Source: Chrysogorgia sp. JL179-B06
Lineage: Eukaryota; Cnidaria; Anthozoa; Scleralcyonacea; Chrysogorgiidae
Assembly: GCA_035772405.1 (NCBI GenBank)
Contig: JAYKKM010000123.1
Location: 2,162,501 to 2,226,500 of the forward strand
Reading direction: 5' to 3'
Length of the DNA stretch: 64,000 bases
Position numbers and translations under genes: made by a program. Shown here one piece after another: positions 12,000-24,544 of the stretch; positions within the stretch are counted from its first letter, which is position 1, and each line of letters opens with the position of its first letter. Under the pieces are notes generated by a model. That model did not search any database and was not told where the DNA came from. It was given only the letters and a program-made list of their open reading frames with translations.

Positions 12000-12690
12000 A
12001 ATGAAACGAAAATTAAGTTTGTCTTCTTTCAAAACATTTGTCTTATTTGAGAACATCAATTTACAGCTCTTTCATATTTCACTTGGTTTTCGAGATATTT
12101 ATACTTATGTGAGATAATATATGACGTCACACGGTTTGCATAGACTTGCTCCAAGTCTGCCTCTTGGTGTTTCGAGACGGGTTTGTTTCGAGACGGGTTT
12201 TAATATTTTGGTGGAACAACAATGCGGCGGGCGGAGCGTTTTCTCTCCCGTGGGTTTTCTCTCGCCCGCCGCATTGTTGTTGAAACCAAAACATAAACAC
12301 GTCTCGAAACAAACCCGTCTCGAAACAACACCAAGAGGCAGACTTGGAGCAAGTCTAATTGTTTGCACAACATTTTAACATATTGGAAATTGGTGTATAT
12401 TTTTGCGATTATTGAAGGAAATCGCTTTTCTTCAATGTTTAGTTCCATGGATTGTAGCACTGTACAAATTTCTAAGTGATTTTGTTAAAAAATCTCAAAG
12501 ATATACACAAATTTCCAATATGTTAAAATGTTATGCAAAGCGTGTGACGTCATAGATTATCTCACATAAGACTAAATATCTCGAGAACCAAGTGAAATAT
12601 GGAAGAGCTGTAAATTGATGTTCTCTGTTATTTTAAGAGTTCTTTCAAATAAGACAAACTTATTAATTTTCGATTCATTACACATCGAAA
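12000..12690. mobile_element. fold-back element containing a second palindrome
   Basis: Outer arms span aacatcaatttacagctctt to ttatgtgagataat and their complements near 12540-12640. An inner palindrome at 12140-12360 has arms around agtctgcctcttggtgtttc. The inner copy probably inserted into the outer one. Confidence 0.65.
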
Positions 12691-12882
12691 ATTGAACCAC
12701 CTCTAATTGTTCTATTGATATCTCTGGAAATAACCATAACTGCTGCGAAAGCTATACATATCATCTATCTTAAATTCTATTTTAGTTTAAAAACTTAATA
12801 TATAAATAGTGTCCCCAATTAGCTGTAATAGAGCTAAATACATTGACACTTCAATAAAGTTATTCATTCATTCATTCATTTA

Positions 12883-14127
12883 GGGCCCCGTAGTATTGAT
12901 AATTCTTGTGGCGTCATGGTCGCATCGTAAGCTATGACCACGTTTTTAGTACAGTAGTGACAACGCTCTGGATGAAAATAAAAGTAATGCTACGAAAAAT
13001 TCAGTGTGTTTACACTAATACGCACAACGCTACTTCTGTTAGCATTTACCCATTGAACGGGCAAGAACTATAATTCAAGAGCGCTATATACAGCTTTCTA
13101 AATTCTAACGTTCTGGCGCTATCTGTCCTCGTGTAAGAATAAGGATTATATTAAACGAAGGTATACGGGCGTTCTTTCCTAACCCAGGATTTCCGGTCGA
13201 GTTCGTAAACATTAATTTGCGCGCCTTTTCTGCATACACTGTAGTTGTTTAGGGTTAGGGTTAGCATTTTGTTGAATTCTAAGAGACTACTGTACGAATA
13301 GTATTATTAAATATATTGGTGTATGGCTACCGTACGAATATAGCCATTGCCTATGGCTATATTAAACGAACACAGGGTAGTGATTTGCCTCTGGAATACC
13401 AAGCGTAGTGGCTACGGTGAACTTCTCGGGATTAAGCAGGAATAGTGCAAACACCTCATAGAAACGGAGTGATTTTTTAGCGGAAGGCTTGCCGGAGTGA
13501 CCGTAATAGTGTACTACACAGCCTAAGCATGATTCATGATACTGCCATTCATTTAGCAGGCCTACAGGCGTATCACATTGTTATTATAGTTATGAATGTA
13601 GCCAAACTCAATCTGCTAGACTTTAGGGGACCCCTCAACCACGCAAATCAACCACGGAATATGCGCTTGTCCAGGGCAAAATTAATACCACAACCGTTGT
13701 CTTACGTTAATCTATAAGTTTAAACAATGTCAACGTCGATGTTAAATAAACTCCATTGCAGATTTAGTCCTAACCTAACCCCCGCCTATTTGAATTCAAA
13801 AAATGGCTGGAAAATTCGCGTGTTTTAGTAAAAACATACTAGTGGTCTTAAGCCTGCCGCACACGAGAGCTAAGTGCTGAGTCAAAAGTTTATTCGTGCC
13901 TGTTTGCTCAGCACTTAGCTCGCCGTGTGCGCACGAATTTCACTGAGTTTTTGGTCTCGTGCAGCCTTGAGTCAAATATCAAACATGTTTGATATTTTTC
14001 GACTCGTGAGGCGAAAATCTCGCCGTTTGCGCTGGTCGTGAGCTAAGTGCTGAGCTCAAACAAATCAAATAGCCAATAGCAGTACATTCTTAGATCACAT
14101 GTCATTATTCAAAGATGGCGGCAACAA
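12883..14127. repeat. left terminal inverted repeat of the Harbinger element
   Basis: This matches the reverse complement of 18335-19578. It includes a nested palindrome (about 13855-14050) built around gctaagtgctgag motifs, a short TTAGGG-like tract, and the first 13 nt of the transposase coding region (ATGGCGGCAACAA). The 62-codon open frame at 13529-13717 recurs in the other TIR and is not considered a gene. Confidence 0.9.
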
Positions 14128-17100
14128 ATATTACAAATGTCGACTGTTTTGAATTGGAAGAAATGCTTTTGCTGAATCTACTAGTACGACGTCGCCGTTT
14201 AAAAGCACGATGTAGGAGTGTATGGGTCAAGCGTTGGATCATGAGAAGAATTGGACAAGGTGCGTATGCAAACCTTCTACGAGAGTTTAATGCTGAAGAT
14301 CCAGAATGCTTTCGACAATTCCATAGACTTGACAGAGAGTCGTTTGAGAAAGTTCTCAGTTTGGTAGGACCGTCTATTCTCAAGCAAAACACCAATATGC
14401 GGGAGAGCATATGTCCCGGAGAGAGACTTGCCGTTACGCTCCGATTTCTTGCCACTGGTAAGTTTTAATATCTTTTTATTTGTTTCTATATTTAATATAT
14501 GGGATCAGACTCGTTCTGTCATTTACCCAACTATACAGTATGTATAAATGTATGACTATACAGTATGTATAAATTATGTAAGGAGGGCTCAGCCAACCCT
14601 GAGTCCCTGAAATAATCTTGTTTATTGTTTCACTAGGAAATACGACACTCGTAAAAATGATATTAAAATTTAATATAAACTTCATATCTTTGCGCCACTT
14701 CTGACTTCCACAGTATTTATTTTCTCATAGGAGAAACATTTCGAAGCCTTTCCTTTCAGTTCAGAATGGGCGAAAGGACAGTGTCAAACATTGTTGAAGA
14801 GACCTGTCAAGCTTTATTTACGACGTTAAAAGGACAATATATGAAGGTATTCAATTTAGAAATTTATATCAAACTTAGACTACATGTACTGTAGTTATGA
14901 AGGTTGAGATATTTTATGAACCTTTATAATATTTAATTTTAAACTTCACATCAACTTTAAAGTGCCTATGACATGAAAGCATGGTGTGACGTACATGTGC
15001 ATAATGACATCTCGGAGCAGGTTATATATTGTTGCTATTATCAAACCAAACTTTCGAAGGAATCATGTGACAGTTTCTCCAACAACACCAAACATACTGT
15101 ATTTGTTCCAATAGATGCCCACATTATCATTCTACTAAACACCTCTGTCCAATGTCCCCTCTACTCATACAAATATTTAATTAATACCTCAAATAGAAGC
15201 CTCCCTCCGATAAACGCCCACAAAACCGTTGTTACTTTTGAAGCTGAGAGTGAAGTTACCATGCATTTGTGTGAAATTATATGAACATTTTCTATTATTA
15301 AGGTTGAAATATTAAATTACAAAATAGATGCCTCACTCTAATACACTCCCCCATTGAAGTCTCATTTTTTAATAAATGCAAAGGTTGTTTATTGGAATAA
15401 ATACAGTATACAATTTCAAAATCAAGTGATTTTATACTTTGATAATAGCAAAGATATTATGTTCTGTAACCTCTGATAAGTCAGTATCGTGTATGTTACA
15501 CCAAGTGTCATTTGCATACCAAACAACTGAAATAAAAGCAAAAAGTTTAAAATATATTAATATACATGTATAACATATTGTCATTTTAAGGATCTACCCT
15601 TTTAACTAAATTACAGTGTATATTAACATAAACTATATAACAAAGTTCTTGAAAATTCAACTCAATGAAATGTCAACCCTATATATAACAAATATGTACA
15701 TTTTACAGTGCCATTGGTTAGAAAATAAGATCTAAGTTTTCAGTGGAGGATTCCCCTTGCATATGTGAGTGTCCTGTTATTGGCTGCTGCTGATCTGCCC
15801 ACTCAGCTTGTGGAGGATAGAATAGCTTCCGCCTTGAAAACATTTGTGTTCCTGGTGGCATTGATTGAGGAGTGTGTGACTGCTGTTGACCTGGGCTTAG
15901 GGTACCCATTTGGGCCTGGAAAAGAATATTATTAATTTGAAATTGAGCCATGCTCCTCATGACTGAATTAAGTTCTGATAATGTTTTGGTAACATAGCAA
16001 CCAAATGCATCTACCGCACTGTCTTCTTTTATAGGATTTTGTTGTTGGTTTCTCAAGCTAATTGAAGATGCTAATCCCTTTATTAGTTGATATTCTTCCT
16101 CGTCTCGTTTCTGTTTGAGGGACTTTTTACGGTTGGTGGGTTTCTTGGTGGACTTGGCTGTCAAATCAGATTCTTGTTTTTCAGCTATTTCCTCTTCCTC
16201 TATTACAATTGTATAATCAATATCATCCATTTCAATCTTGTCAAATGGTGGGTCAGTGATGGTTGTATCAATGTCAGGTGTTGGACTTGGTGAAGGCTGA
16301 AATGATAACAACATCTTATATTAAAGCTATAATTATTGATTTTCAGGCACCAACTTCAGAAGAAGAATGGAAATCTATAGCCCAAGACTTTTTTCACAAG
16401 TGGAATTATCCATGTTGCATAGGTGCACTAGATGGAAAACACATTGCAATCCAACAACCAGATAATAGTGGTTCAGACCATTTCAATTATAAGCATTACT
16501 TCAGTATAGTGCTTTTTGCTCTTGTCAGTGCCAATTACTATTTTATCTATGTCGATGTTGGAGCATCAGGTCGAGCAGGGGATGCAGGTATATTCGCAGA
16601 TTCAGCTTTGAAGAGGGCATTGGGTGACAATTCTATCAATTTACCACCACCAGCAACACTGGAGGGGATCCTGGATCACAGAATACATTACCATATAGTG
16701 GGTGATGATGCATTTCCACTCTCCTTGAATATGATGAAGCCATATTCACACAGAAATTTGGATGATGCAAGGAGAATATACAATTACCGCCTATCAAGAG
16801 CTAGACGTGTGGTTGAAAATGGTTTTGGCATTCTAGCAAATAGGTTTCGGGTTTTTTTAACAACAATAAACCTTAGACCAGATAAAGTGCAAAACCTCAT
16901 TCTGGCTGCTTGCTGTTTACACAACTATATGGTTGAGAATAACAGCCATACATATACAAGTGTATGCGACATGGAAGATATTTATTCAAAGAAATTCACA
17001 AATGGAGCCTGGAGGAATGATCCACCCTTGTTAGGATTGCAGCCAACATTGGATCGAAACCCAACATCAACTGCAAAGAAGCAAAGAGAAAGTCTGACAA

Positions 17101-17159
17101 AATACTTCAACACTGAAATTGGGTCTGTTCCATGGCAGGATTACATGATCAGTCTGTGA
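14115..17159 (+). CDS. PIF/Harbinger transposase, HARBI1-like DDE nuclease (3 exons)
   Basis: Exons at 14115-14457, 14731-14846 and 16347-17159 join in frame (donors tg/gtaag and aag/gtatt, acceptors ctcatag and ttttcag) to give about 423 residues. Exons 1 and 2 form the N-terminal helix-turn-helix region (FRSLSFQFRMGERTVSNIV). Exon 3 holds the DDE_Tnp_4 domain: ALDGKH (D about 182), GDDAFPLS (D about 273) and VVENGFG (E about 310). All three catalytic positions and the trailing helix LAACCLHNYM are present, so it could be active. In this family the nuclease needs a DNA-binding partner, here probably the antisense MADF-BESS gene. Intron 2 contains the third exon of that gene. Confidence 0.9.
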
Positions 17160-18347
17160 AAGTAAATTAATTGAGCTGCATGCCTGATTATAAAAACAAA
17201 CTTTAAGTAAAATACTTACTGAATCTAAATTTGACACTGATAATCGAGAAGCAATGTGAGGTGCCAAAAACTGCAGCTTTTCTAAGAGCCAAATGGTTCT
17301 CTTTGATGGGCTTTTCCTGGCACTTCCGCTTGGTTTGGACCTATTCGATTTTGTGTAGCTGTTCCGCAATAATCTTAACTTTAATTTCACCCAGTCCACT
17401 GGAAAATAAACACATCAATAAATTTCATGTTACGTATGTCTCTGTATTAAATGCACAAATCATTGTTTGGCCTGGGAAATTTCTGTATCCCCATTCTGAG
17501 AATTTGCACTTGAATCAGGGCCCTGGGGAAGGAGAATTTGAATTTCCCTGTTAGTTTGTCCTGGTTATGGATGTGCTTGCATGTCGTTTATTAAAGCAAT
17601 GCTTAGATTTTTATATGTTATTTTTCAACAGGACAAAGTCGTTATAATTTTCAATGGTATTGTGCCCAAAATTAAAGAAACAGTATTAAAACTGTAAAAA
17701 TTTGTAATAAACTGTAATTATTGTTTCTTACAAATATTTAGAAGCATGGTTTCATGGCATTAATTCATATTTCCCATCTGTATATAATTGAAAATAATAT
17801 ATTAGGCGAATAAGAAATAAATGTTTCTTATCCAGAAATATTGAAAACGTAGGGCAGTTTCTTCTGTTACTCTGTTTTATTTGGTTCTTCCAGGAGCCAA
17901 ATCAGCGAAAAGACCACTCGGAGTGGCATTTTAATATGTCTATTATTTTGCAACTTTGTTTCCTATTTTGATGGATAAAACAAACAAAATAGCATTGTAA
18001 AATACACGAAATTTAATCAAGATACAGTTTATAATGAAATAAGTTTGACGTTTGGACAGGAAAACTATTTACAAAAGGAAAACGAAAGCGGCCAAGGAAA
18101 ACAAAGCGGGCAGGAACGCGAAACATTTTTTCCCTCTTACTAAAAAAAGGCTGTAAATGCATGTATGATAGTTTTTATTACCTGTTTGATCTAATTCTTT
18201 AGCCAATTCTTCGTGGGCCTTCTGTCGTTTGTCTCTGTTCTTGAAATCAGACGACCGAACGTCGAACAAGCAAGGAAAATTAGGCCATAAATCAACGAGC
18301 TTTTCCTCCAAAATGTATTCGCCGAGTACTTCACTTGTTGCCGCCAT
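15718..18347 (-). CDS. MADF-BESS DNA-binding accessory protein of the Harbinger element (3 exons)
   Basis: Exons at 18347-18182, 17398-17220 and 16296-15718 join in frame to about 307 residues. Exons 1 and 2 encode a MADF (Myb/SANT-like) domain at about 10-105: LVDLWPNFPCLFDV, NRDKRQKAHEELAKEL, VKLKLRLLRNSY and SKRTIWLLEKLQFL. Exon 3 has an acidic region, a lysine-rich segment (KKPTNRKKSLKQKR) and a BESS-like helix at about 210-246 (DAFGCYVTKTLSELN), then a Gln/Pro/Ser-rich tail. MADF-BESS proteins bind DNA and self-associate; in Harbinger systems such a partner brings the nuclease to the ends and nucleus. Exon 2 lies downstream of the transposase stop, while the last exon sits in the transposase intron. 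Confidence 0.85.
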
Positions 18348-19578
18348 CTTTGAATAATGACATGTGATCTAAGAATGTACTGCTATTGGCTATTTGATTT
18401 GTTTGAGCTCAGCACTTAGCTCACGACCAGCGCAAACGGCGAGATTTTCGCCTCACGAGTCGAAAAATATCAAACATGTTTGATATTTGACTCAAGGCTG
18501 CACGAGACCAAAAACTCAGTGAAATTCGTGCGCACACGGCGAGCTAAGTGCTGAGCAAACAGGCACGAATAACTTTTGACTCAGCACTTAGCTCTCGTGT
18601 GCGGCAGGCTTAAGACCACTAGTATGTTTTTACTAAAACACGCGAATTTTCCAGCCATTTTTTGAATTCAAATAGGCGGGGGTTAGGTTAGGACTAAATC
18701 TGCAATGGAGTTTATTTAACATCGACGTTGACATTGTTTAAACTTATAGATTAACGTAAGACAACGGTTGTGGTATTAATTTTGCCCTGGACAAGCGCAT
18801 ATTCCGTGGTTGATTTGCGTGGTTGAGGGGTCCCCTAAAGTCTAGCAGATTGAGTTTGGCTACATTCATAACTATAATAACAATGTGATACGCCTGTAGG
18901 CCTGCTAAATGAATGGCAGTATCATGAATCATGCTTAGGCTGTGTAGTACACTATTACGGTCACTCCGGCAAGCCTTCCGCTAAAAAATCACTCCGTTTC
19001 TATGAGGTGTTTGCACTATTCCTGCTTAATCCCGAGAAGTTCACCGTAGCCACTACGCTTGGTATTCCAGAGGCAAATCACTACCCTGTGTTCGTTTAAT
19101 ATAGCCATAGGCAATGGCTATATTCGTACGGTAGCCATACACCAATATATTTAATAATACTATTCGTACAGTAGTCTCTTAGAATTCAACAAAATGCTAA
19201 CCCTAACCCTAAACAACTACAGTGTATGCAGAAAAGGCGCGCAAATTAATGTTTACGAACTCGACCGGAAATCCTGGGTTAGGAAAGAACGCCCGTATAC
19301 CTTCGTTTAATATAATCCTTATTCTTACACGAGGACAGATAGCGCCAGAACGTTAGAATTTAGAAAGCTGTATATAGCGCTCTTGAATTATAGTTCTTGC
19401 CCGTTCAATGGGTAAATGCTAACAGAAGTAGCGTTGTGCGTATTAGTGTAAACACACTGAATTTTTCGTAGCATTACTTTTATTTTCATCCAGAGCGTTG
19501 TCACTACTGTACTAAAAACGTGGTCATAGCTTACGATGCGACCATGACGCCACAAGAATTATCAATACTACGGGGCCC
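18335..19578. repeat. right terminal inverted repeat of the Harbinger element
   Basis: Inverted copy of 12883-14127. Its inner end holds the start codon and first codons of the MADF-BESS gene on the minus strand, so the same sequence serves as upstream region for both element genes. Confidence 0.9.
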
Positions 19579-21314
19579 TATGACGCGGACAACCCCAGGA
19601 CATGGAGATCAGTTTGTCCAAAGTGTGGCTCAGCCCGGAGTCTGGCTGGTGCTCTCTGCTGCTGTAGTTGACCTCCGGAAGATCTATTAGTCTTTAATTT
19701 TTACTTTATTTTTATTCTTACATATCTGGGTCTGCTATAATTGGCGTATGCTGTTGCGGTGAACCTGCCACATTTCTACAATTTTGACGTTGTTTTTTGT
19801 TATTATTCTTGTAATTTACCTGCAGTGGCAAATCCAATAAATAAATAAATAAAATAATTAGTAACTTGAAACCTAATAAAAGCTGACAATAATGGTAATC
19901 GGCACGGGGTTCTGGCGAGTAAGACTAAGATTTGAAATATCTTGCACCTTATACACAAAATTGCGTTGCATCGTGCCAGCAGTGTAATATATGAAAATTG
20001 GAGTAGCTGCTATGGATAACAGAATGTCGAAAACTGATTAACAACGAAGGTAAAGAACGTGAAGTGATCAACCAAGGTAAACAAAGCAGTATTTGATTGC
20101 ATTTACACATTGCAGTGTTGTTTTGCGTCACATTAATTTCCGCGGCATACGAATGTGAACGTACGATGGTAAAACTAAGATAATCCTACGGTTTACACAA
20201 TTCCTGATATGAAACTTCTTCCTGGTTGAAGTTAGCTTCCTCCGCAGGCAATACTGTGTCTTCCTAGCTGTCTGTTCGGTCTTCCTATATAGCTTCAATA
20301 TTTTGGCTAAAACATTGCAGATAGGAAGACACAGAGTTACCTGTGGGGAGGCTAGTATGAAGTTCATTTACATGCGTTAGCATACAGCCCTAAACCACCA
20401 AAAATTCAAACACATCAATTCAGCGTCTGCCTCTCTTTGATCGAGTCACTTCTTTAGTTGTTACTAAACAATTAACGTGTTACATCACATTTATTCACAA
20501 ACATTATTACCAAATACCTGTTGCTCTAAGTTCTGTTATACAGCTAGAAGGTTCTTTATATCGCCCTTCAAGAGTTAGAGGAGTAATTTCAATTACAATT
20601 TTGTATCTGGAACCGAACAACATCTACGCGACGCCTTCGTTGCTTTTCTGATGTCGTCGCATCGTGTAAACACGCTAAGGTGTCAAATTACAACCGTGGC
20701 GGTGTCAAAAATGTTTCCAGACGGCTACCAAAATTTTAACACCTGCGTATTCACATTTGGAAACGAATTTCTAAAACAACTGAACCCATATAGATTCTGA
20801 GAGAAAGGACGACCACGGTTTAAATCCCTGCCAGCTTGTAATTCAATCATAAAATATATATACGAATAAAAAATATGTGAAACAATTCACTCTGTGACTA
20901 CTAGACTGGCGCTGCGTATTATTCGCCATCCTGTCATTCTGAACTTTCGTTTTTGTTAAAATAAATTTATAGTACGCATTAAACAGGCATTCAGATTAGC
21001 TATAAACGCGCAAAACAATTAAAAACATTACAGTCGAAATGACGTCGCATTACGCCCGGCGTAAGACTAATAACGAAAACGATACGGAGATTCGAGTCGA
21101 AACTGTAACGACGTTTCGTCGCATTTAAGTTACGGAGAAGTCGCAACGTCGACAAAACGAGGTCCTGTCAACGTCGATATCACGTTGTGCGACGTCGCGA
21201 CCTGATTTCGTGCGCCTGCTGCGGTAGTACACTGCAACCTTTCAGAGTTCTCGATTCGTAATCATAGTAGTAGATAGTACCCACATGCATCAAGCACAAA
21301 CTGAAATGTCTTAC
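19579..21314. other. intron DNA without recognised gene
   Basis: Just right of the Harbinger element is a stretch ending in aataaataaataaataaa (about 19836-19855), which looks like the tail of a retroposon 3' end. A left-flank tail (tattcattcattcattcatt) precedes the element. Nothing else recognised. Confidence 0.4.
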
Positions 21315-21515
21315 CTTAGTGTCAATGCTCCCCAAAGCTCGTTTTCTCCTTTTCCGCGATACTTTTTGTTTCGCAGCCAGATAAACCTGAGATAGTTTAG
21401 TAGATAATTGATTTATAGCCTGTGTGTTGTTTGCACCATTAAATATCATGCTCTGGATAATGTAGTCGTGGACGGTCGGTTTCAATGAAGATGGAATGTA
21501 AGGAGGTACCAAGAC
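21315..21515 (-). CDS. extracellular module exon with a furin-like site
   Basis: A 67-codon exon in phase 0 (acceptor ctgtatatag, donor aag/gtaaga). It begins VLVPPYIPSSLKP and contains a helical stretch NQLSTKLSQVYLAAKQK followed by SRKRRKRALGSIDTK. The same plan (a short beta region, a KL.xVY helix, a basic cluster, then a splice) occurs at the end of the giant exon at 28415. It splices directly to exon 11557-11183, the pair forming one complete module. The polybasic cluster fits the R-X-(K/R)-R consensus of proprotein convertases. The 6.7-kb Harbinger element sits in the intron downstream. Confidence 0.7.
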
Positions 21516-21796
21516 CTATATACAGGAAAACGAGTTTTTAAAAAGATTTTAACGAAGTAGGTTATCAATGACAGGCATTGGAATGTAACTCAGTGTATGA
21601 AAAACGGTGCATTATATAAAACTATATAACATGTAATAATCTGTCAGGTAGTTAAAGGTAGGATAGGATAGGGACTTTATTTAAAGAGGGTTACACTAAA
21701 TAGTACAAAGTACTAACAAACTTGTGGCCTTCGAAGGTGATCTGTAGTCAAAAAAATAAATCAAACTTTTGAACAAAAGTCCTTTAAATATTACAT

Positions 21797-21890
21797 GAAA
21801 CACGAGGAGTGTGTTTGAAGCCGAGGTTTTTTAACAAACTTCGAGGTGTTTGGATATCCTGATGAAACACTCTTCCGAGTGTTTCATATT
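21797..21890. mobile_element. small palindromic repeat
   Basis: aaacacgaggagtgtgtttg with the opposing aacactcttccgagtgtttc; contains tgtttggatatcctg, similar to the MITE split by the Polinton. Confidence 0.45.
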
Positions 21891-22079
21891 ACATCTCAAA
21901 CAAATCAGTATTTTAAGACAAAATCTAGGTGAAAGTTGGCTTAATTAATGTAATTTCTTCCTCTGATATCCAAACCACCGTCTCGGTGCTGATTTCCTTT
22001 GTTTTCGGGCATAGACGGCGGAATACCCAATTATTCAGGGCCCGATTAGTCGGGGCCGGATACGGAGCGTCTGCACGCA

Positions 22080-22450
22080 GGCTATATCTGCTCTTGTACT
22101 TGAGAAATAACGTTTTCATTCTCGCATTTCATGTTTCTAGACGCCGCCATTTTGCTCGATAGCTCAAAGTCTGCCTGGTACCCAGCCGCTCGCCTACAAA
22201 TTACGAGAGCGGGCGCGCGGAAATTTGAGAGGAACGCGCGCGATGAACGAGACTCCACTGTCTCCACACTCCCAATTTTCCTTCCTTCCTGCATCGGCTC
22301 GATCGAGCTGCAAAAGGAGAGCCTGCGGAGGAGACAGGCTCAAAGTTGCAGGCTCAAAGTTGAGTGCTTGTCCTTTGTTTCCTGTTCCTTGCACACAATG
22401 ACGTGAAAATTAAAAAGAAACCCCCGCTGCACATCGAGTTTGAGCCATCG
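22080..22450. mobile_element. partial relative of the 4956-5439 MITE
   Basis: Shares tctgctcttgtact and gaaataacgttttcattctc with it; the far arm is lost or diverged. Confidence 0.5.
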
Positions 22451-22651
22451 AGCAGTTTTTTTCTGTCATTTCTCTCTCATTTTAAGTGAGCTTGTTTTTG
22501 GTTGTAGATTTGGTGCTAGATTCCTAATTTTTGATAAATATCGACACAATATACACAACCCAATCTTTAGTTACAGTATTCCTTTCAATTAATCCACATT
22601 TAAATTTATTGCCACAACAGGTCGTTATTTTTACTACAACGTATATCTTAC

Positions 22652-22795
22652 CACTTGTTTCAAATTCGCAGTAAGAATATTTTTTGCGACATCAAACACT
22701 TGGAGTAGTATGGACTGGTTCACTGCTACGTCATTGACAGTAATGGCGAATTCGAGGTACGTTCTTTGTAAAGGTTCAAAGTATGTATATGTTAC
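22652..22795 (-). CDS. extracellular half-module exon
   Basis: A 48-codon phase-0 exon between acceptor cttttag and donor gtg/gtaaga. The peptide runs from VTYTYFEPLQRTYLEFAITV to ILTANLKQV. It contains the beta-strand-like LEFAITVNDVAVNQSILLQ, equivalent to the VDVSYIVID segment of exon 26212-26066 and the VDVTYYVID segment of exon 11557-11183, so it is the second half of the module begun in exon 24730-24545. No catalytic motif is seen. One N-glycosylation sequon (NQS) is present. Confidence 0.65.
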
Positions 22796-22939
22796 CTAAA
22801 AGAAAAGAAAGCAAAAAAAGAGCAGTTACCTAATGTTTATACTGACGCTGAAAACAGTTCTGCAATGCAGTAAACCAATTCTAACTAACACACGAGGTGA
22901 CAGCTAAAAAGGGATGACTCACAAGGATCTTCACATTTT

Positions 22940-23020
22940 CTAGAACTACTAATCCTAACCTAATCTCAATCCTAATCCTAACCCTAACCTTGATCCTAAC
23001 CTTAAACCTAACCCTAACGA
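22940..23020. repeat. degenerate telomere-like CCTAAC tract
   Basis: Repeated cctaaccctaacc-like units with substitutions; interstitial, in an intron. Confidence 0.6.
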
Positions 23021-23877
23021 AAAATAAAGACCAGAAAGGTCCTTTTGAGTCATCCTTTTAGCCATCCCCAACACACGAAGGCAATTGTTTATACACATGA
23101 GGAAAGTTCAAAGCGAATGTCAAGTTTCAAGTTGAAATTTTCTAAGTTTACAAGATTCATGATTGGATTTCACCTATCTAAATATAATGATTACTTATTA
23201 TATGGCAAGTGCTACTTTTTAATTCCGATGAAATTACGCAATATTATTGGTAAACGTCAGGTCTGCATTGTGCATGCAATGACATGCACAGGAATTGCGA
23301 AGGCTTACGAACATTGCCGTTAATGTCCTAGGAATTCAAAGGTACAAAAAGTCCACGACGAAAGTCTTCAAAGTTCAAAATATCAGAAAATAATTTTTAA
23401 TATCAGCTTGTTACTCATTGTTATTCTTTCCTTAAAATCTTAGTCAAATCTTAGTCAAGTTAAAATCTTGAGTCACAAAAAAACGAATTTTGTTATTCAA
23501 ACTTTCATGAATGCGTTAATATACACAATGTTGTAGTGAATGTGGGAGAGCTCGGAGTAGAAAGACGATACGTGGACGATCGTCAAGCTCATATCCTCAG
23601 AAAAATGCTTATGAGTCCCGTACAGAATCGTATTAAGGTACACACAAAAAGAATGAAAATGTCAGAGGATTTAAACATGCAGCAAGAAATTGAACAAAGA
23701 AACATGCAAAGTACGAACACCGTAAAGTAAACTGCAAGAACATGAAATTTGTTGATCTTTACTTTGAAAACTAAACAAGAAAACGAATCTAATAAATACA
23801 GCATCTAATAAATAGCTTGTTCGGTCTGTATAGATAATTATTATATGACAATTAGCCAGTTCGTAATCTCGACTGCG

Positions 23878-24072
23878 CATCAAAATGACGCGTTCTGCGT
23901 TGGGATAAAACTTATTTCAATTCATAACATGAGGCTAAAACCACAATAGACATTTGCATTTCTATTTACACTTGCAAATTCGTTATGCTGAATTCCCCAG
24001 CCTGATGTTATGAATTTAAATAAGTTTTATCATCCCGACGCAGAACGCGTCATTTTGACGCGCAGTCGACAT
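23878..24072. mobile_element. fold-back MITE
   Basis: Arms aaatgacgcgttctgcgttg and complement, with inner arms around aacttatttcaattcataac. Confidence 0.65.
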
Positions 24073-24544
24073 TACGAACTGGTTTATGGCGTAATTTTTC
24101 CTAATAAAGTTAAGGAAACTGCATGGTCAAATCCAGCAGCGGAATACACACTAAAGGCCGTATTGCAGACTTCTATACCAGTTTAACTGGTTTAGAAGAG
24201 GTAAAATCTGCCTTGTATGGCAAATCTGAAGTAAAATGTCGAATGCGAACTATCTATTTCATTTGACTAACAGTCATGTAATAAATATCCCATTGAATTG
24301 TTTTACGGAATATAATGTCTCGTTTCTCGCACATTTCCTCGTCATTTTAGGGCTCGGAAACTAAATACATCCGAAACTCAAAAAATACCCGAACGCGTAT
24401 TGTCGGTAAAACAATTCACTAAGATGTATATATCGGACCTCCGTTTTTTTCACGAACCTCGTGTGTGTGATATATAACGTCACGTATATATGTATACTAC
24501 TTGTCTTACAATGATACGTATTGAGTATTACCATATAAACTTAC

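Larger units (their letters stand above)
12883..19578. mobile_element. complete PIF/Harbinger-type DNA transposon with long TIRs
   Basis: A 6.7-kb element begins GGGCCCCGTAGTATTGATAA and ends with the reverse complement. TIRs of about 1.24 kb (12883-14127 and 18335-19578) are nearly identical by eye, with one 1-nt indel noticed. It carries a DDE transposase on the plus strand and a MADF-BESS DNA-binding protein on the minus strand, the two-gene plan known for Harbinger elements (where the partner is Myb/SANT-like or MADF-like). Both genes look intact. The flanking dinucleotide TA is present on both sides, while a 3-bp TWA duplication, usual for the family, is not apparent. Confidence 0.85.

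Noticed and set aside
13529..13717. 62-codon frame present in both Harbinger TIRs (also 18744-18932)
   Set aside because: Identity is explained by the TIRs; no domain and no start context.
22945..23020. Telomere or chromosome end
   Set aside because: Tracts are short, degenerate and interstitial, between exons of the same host gene.
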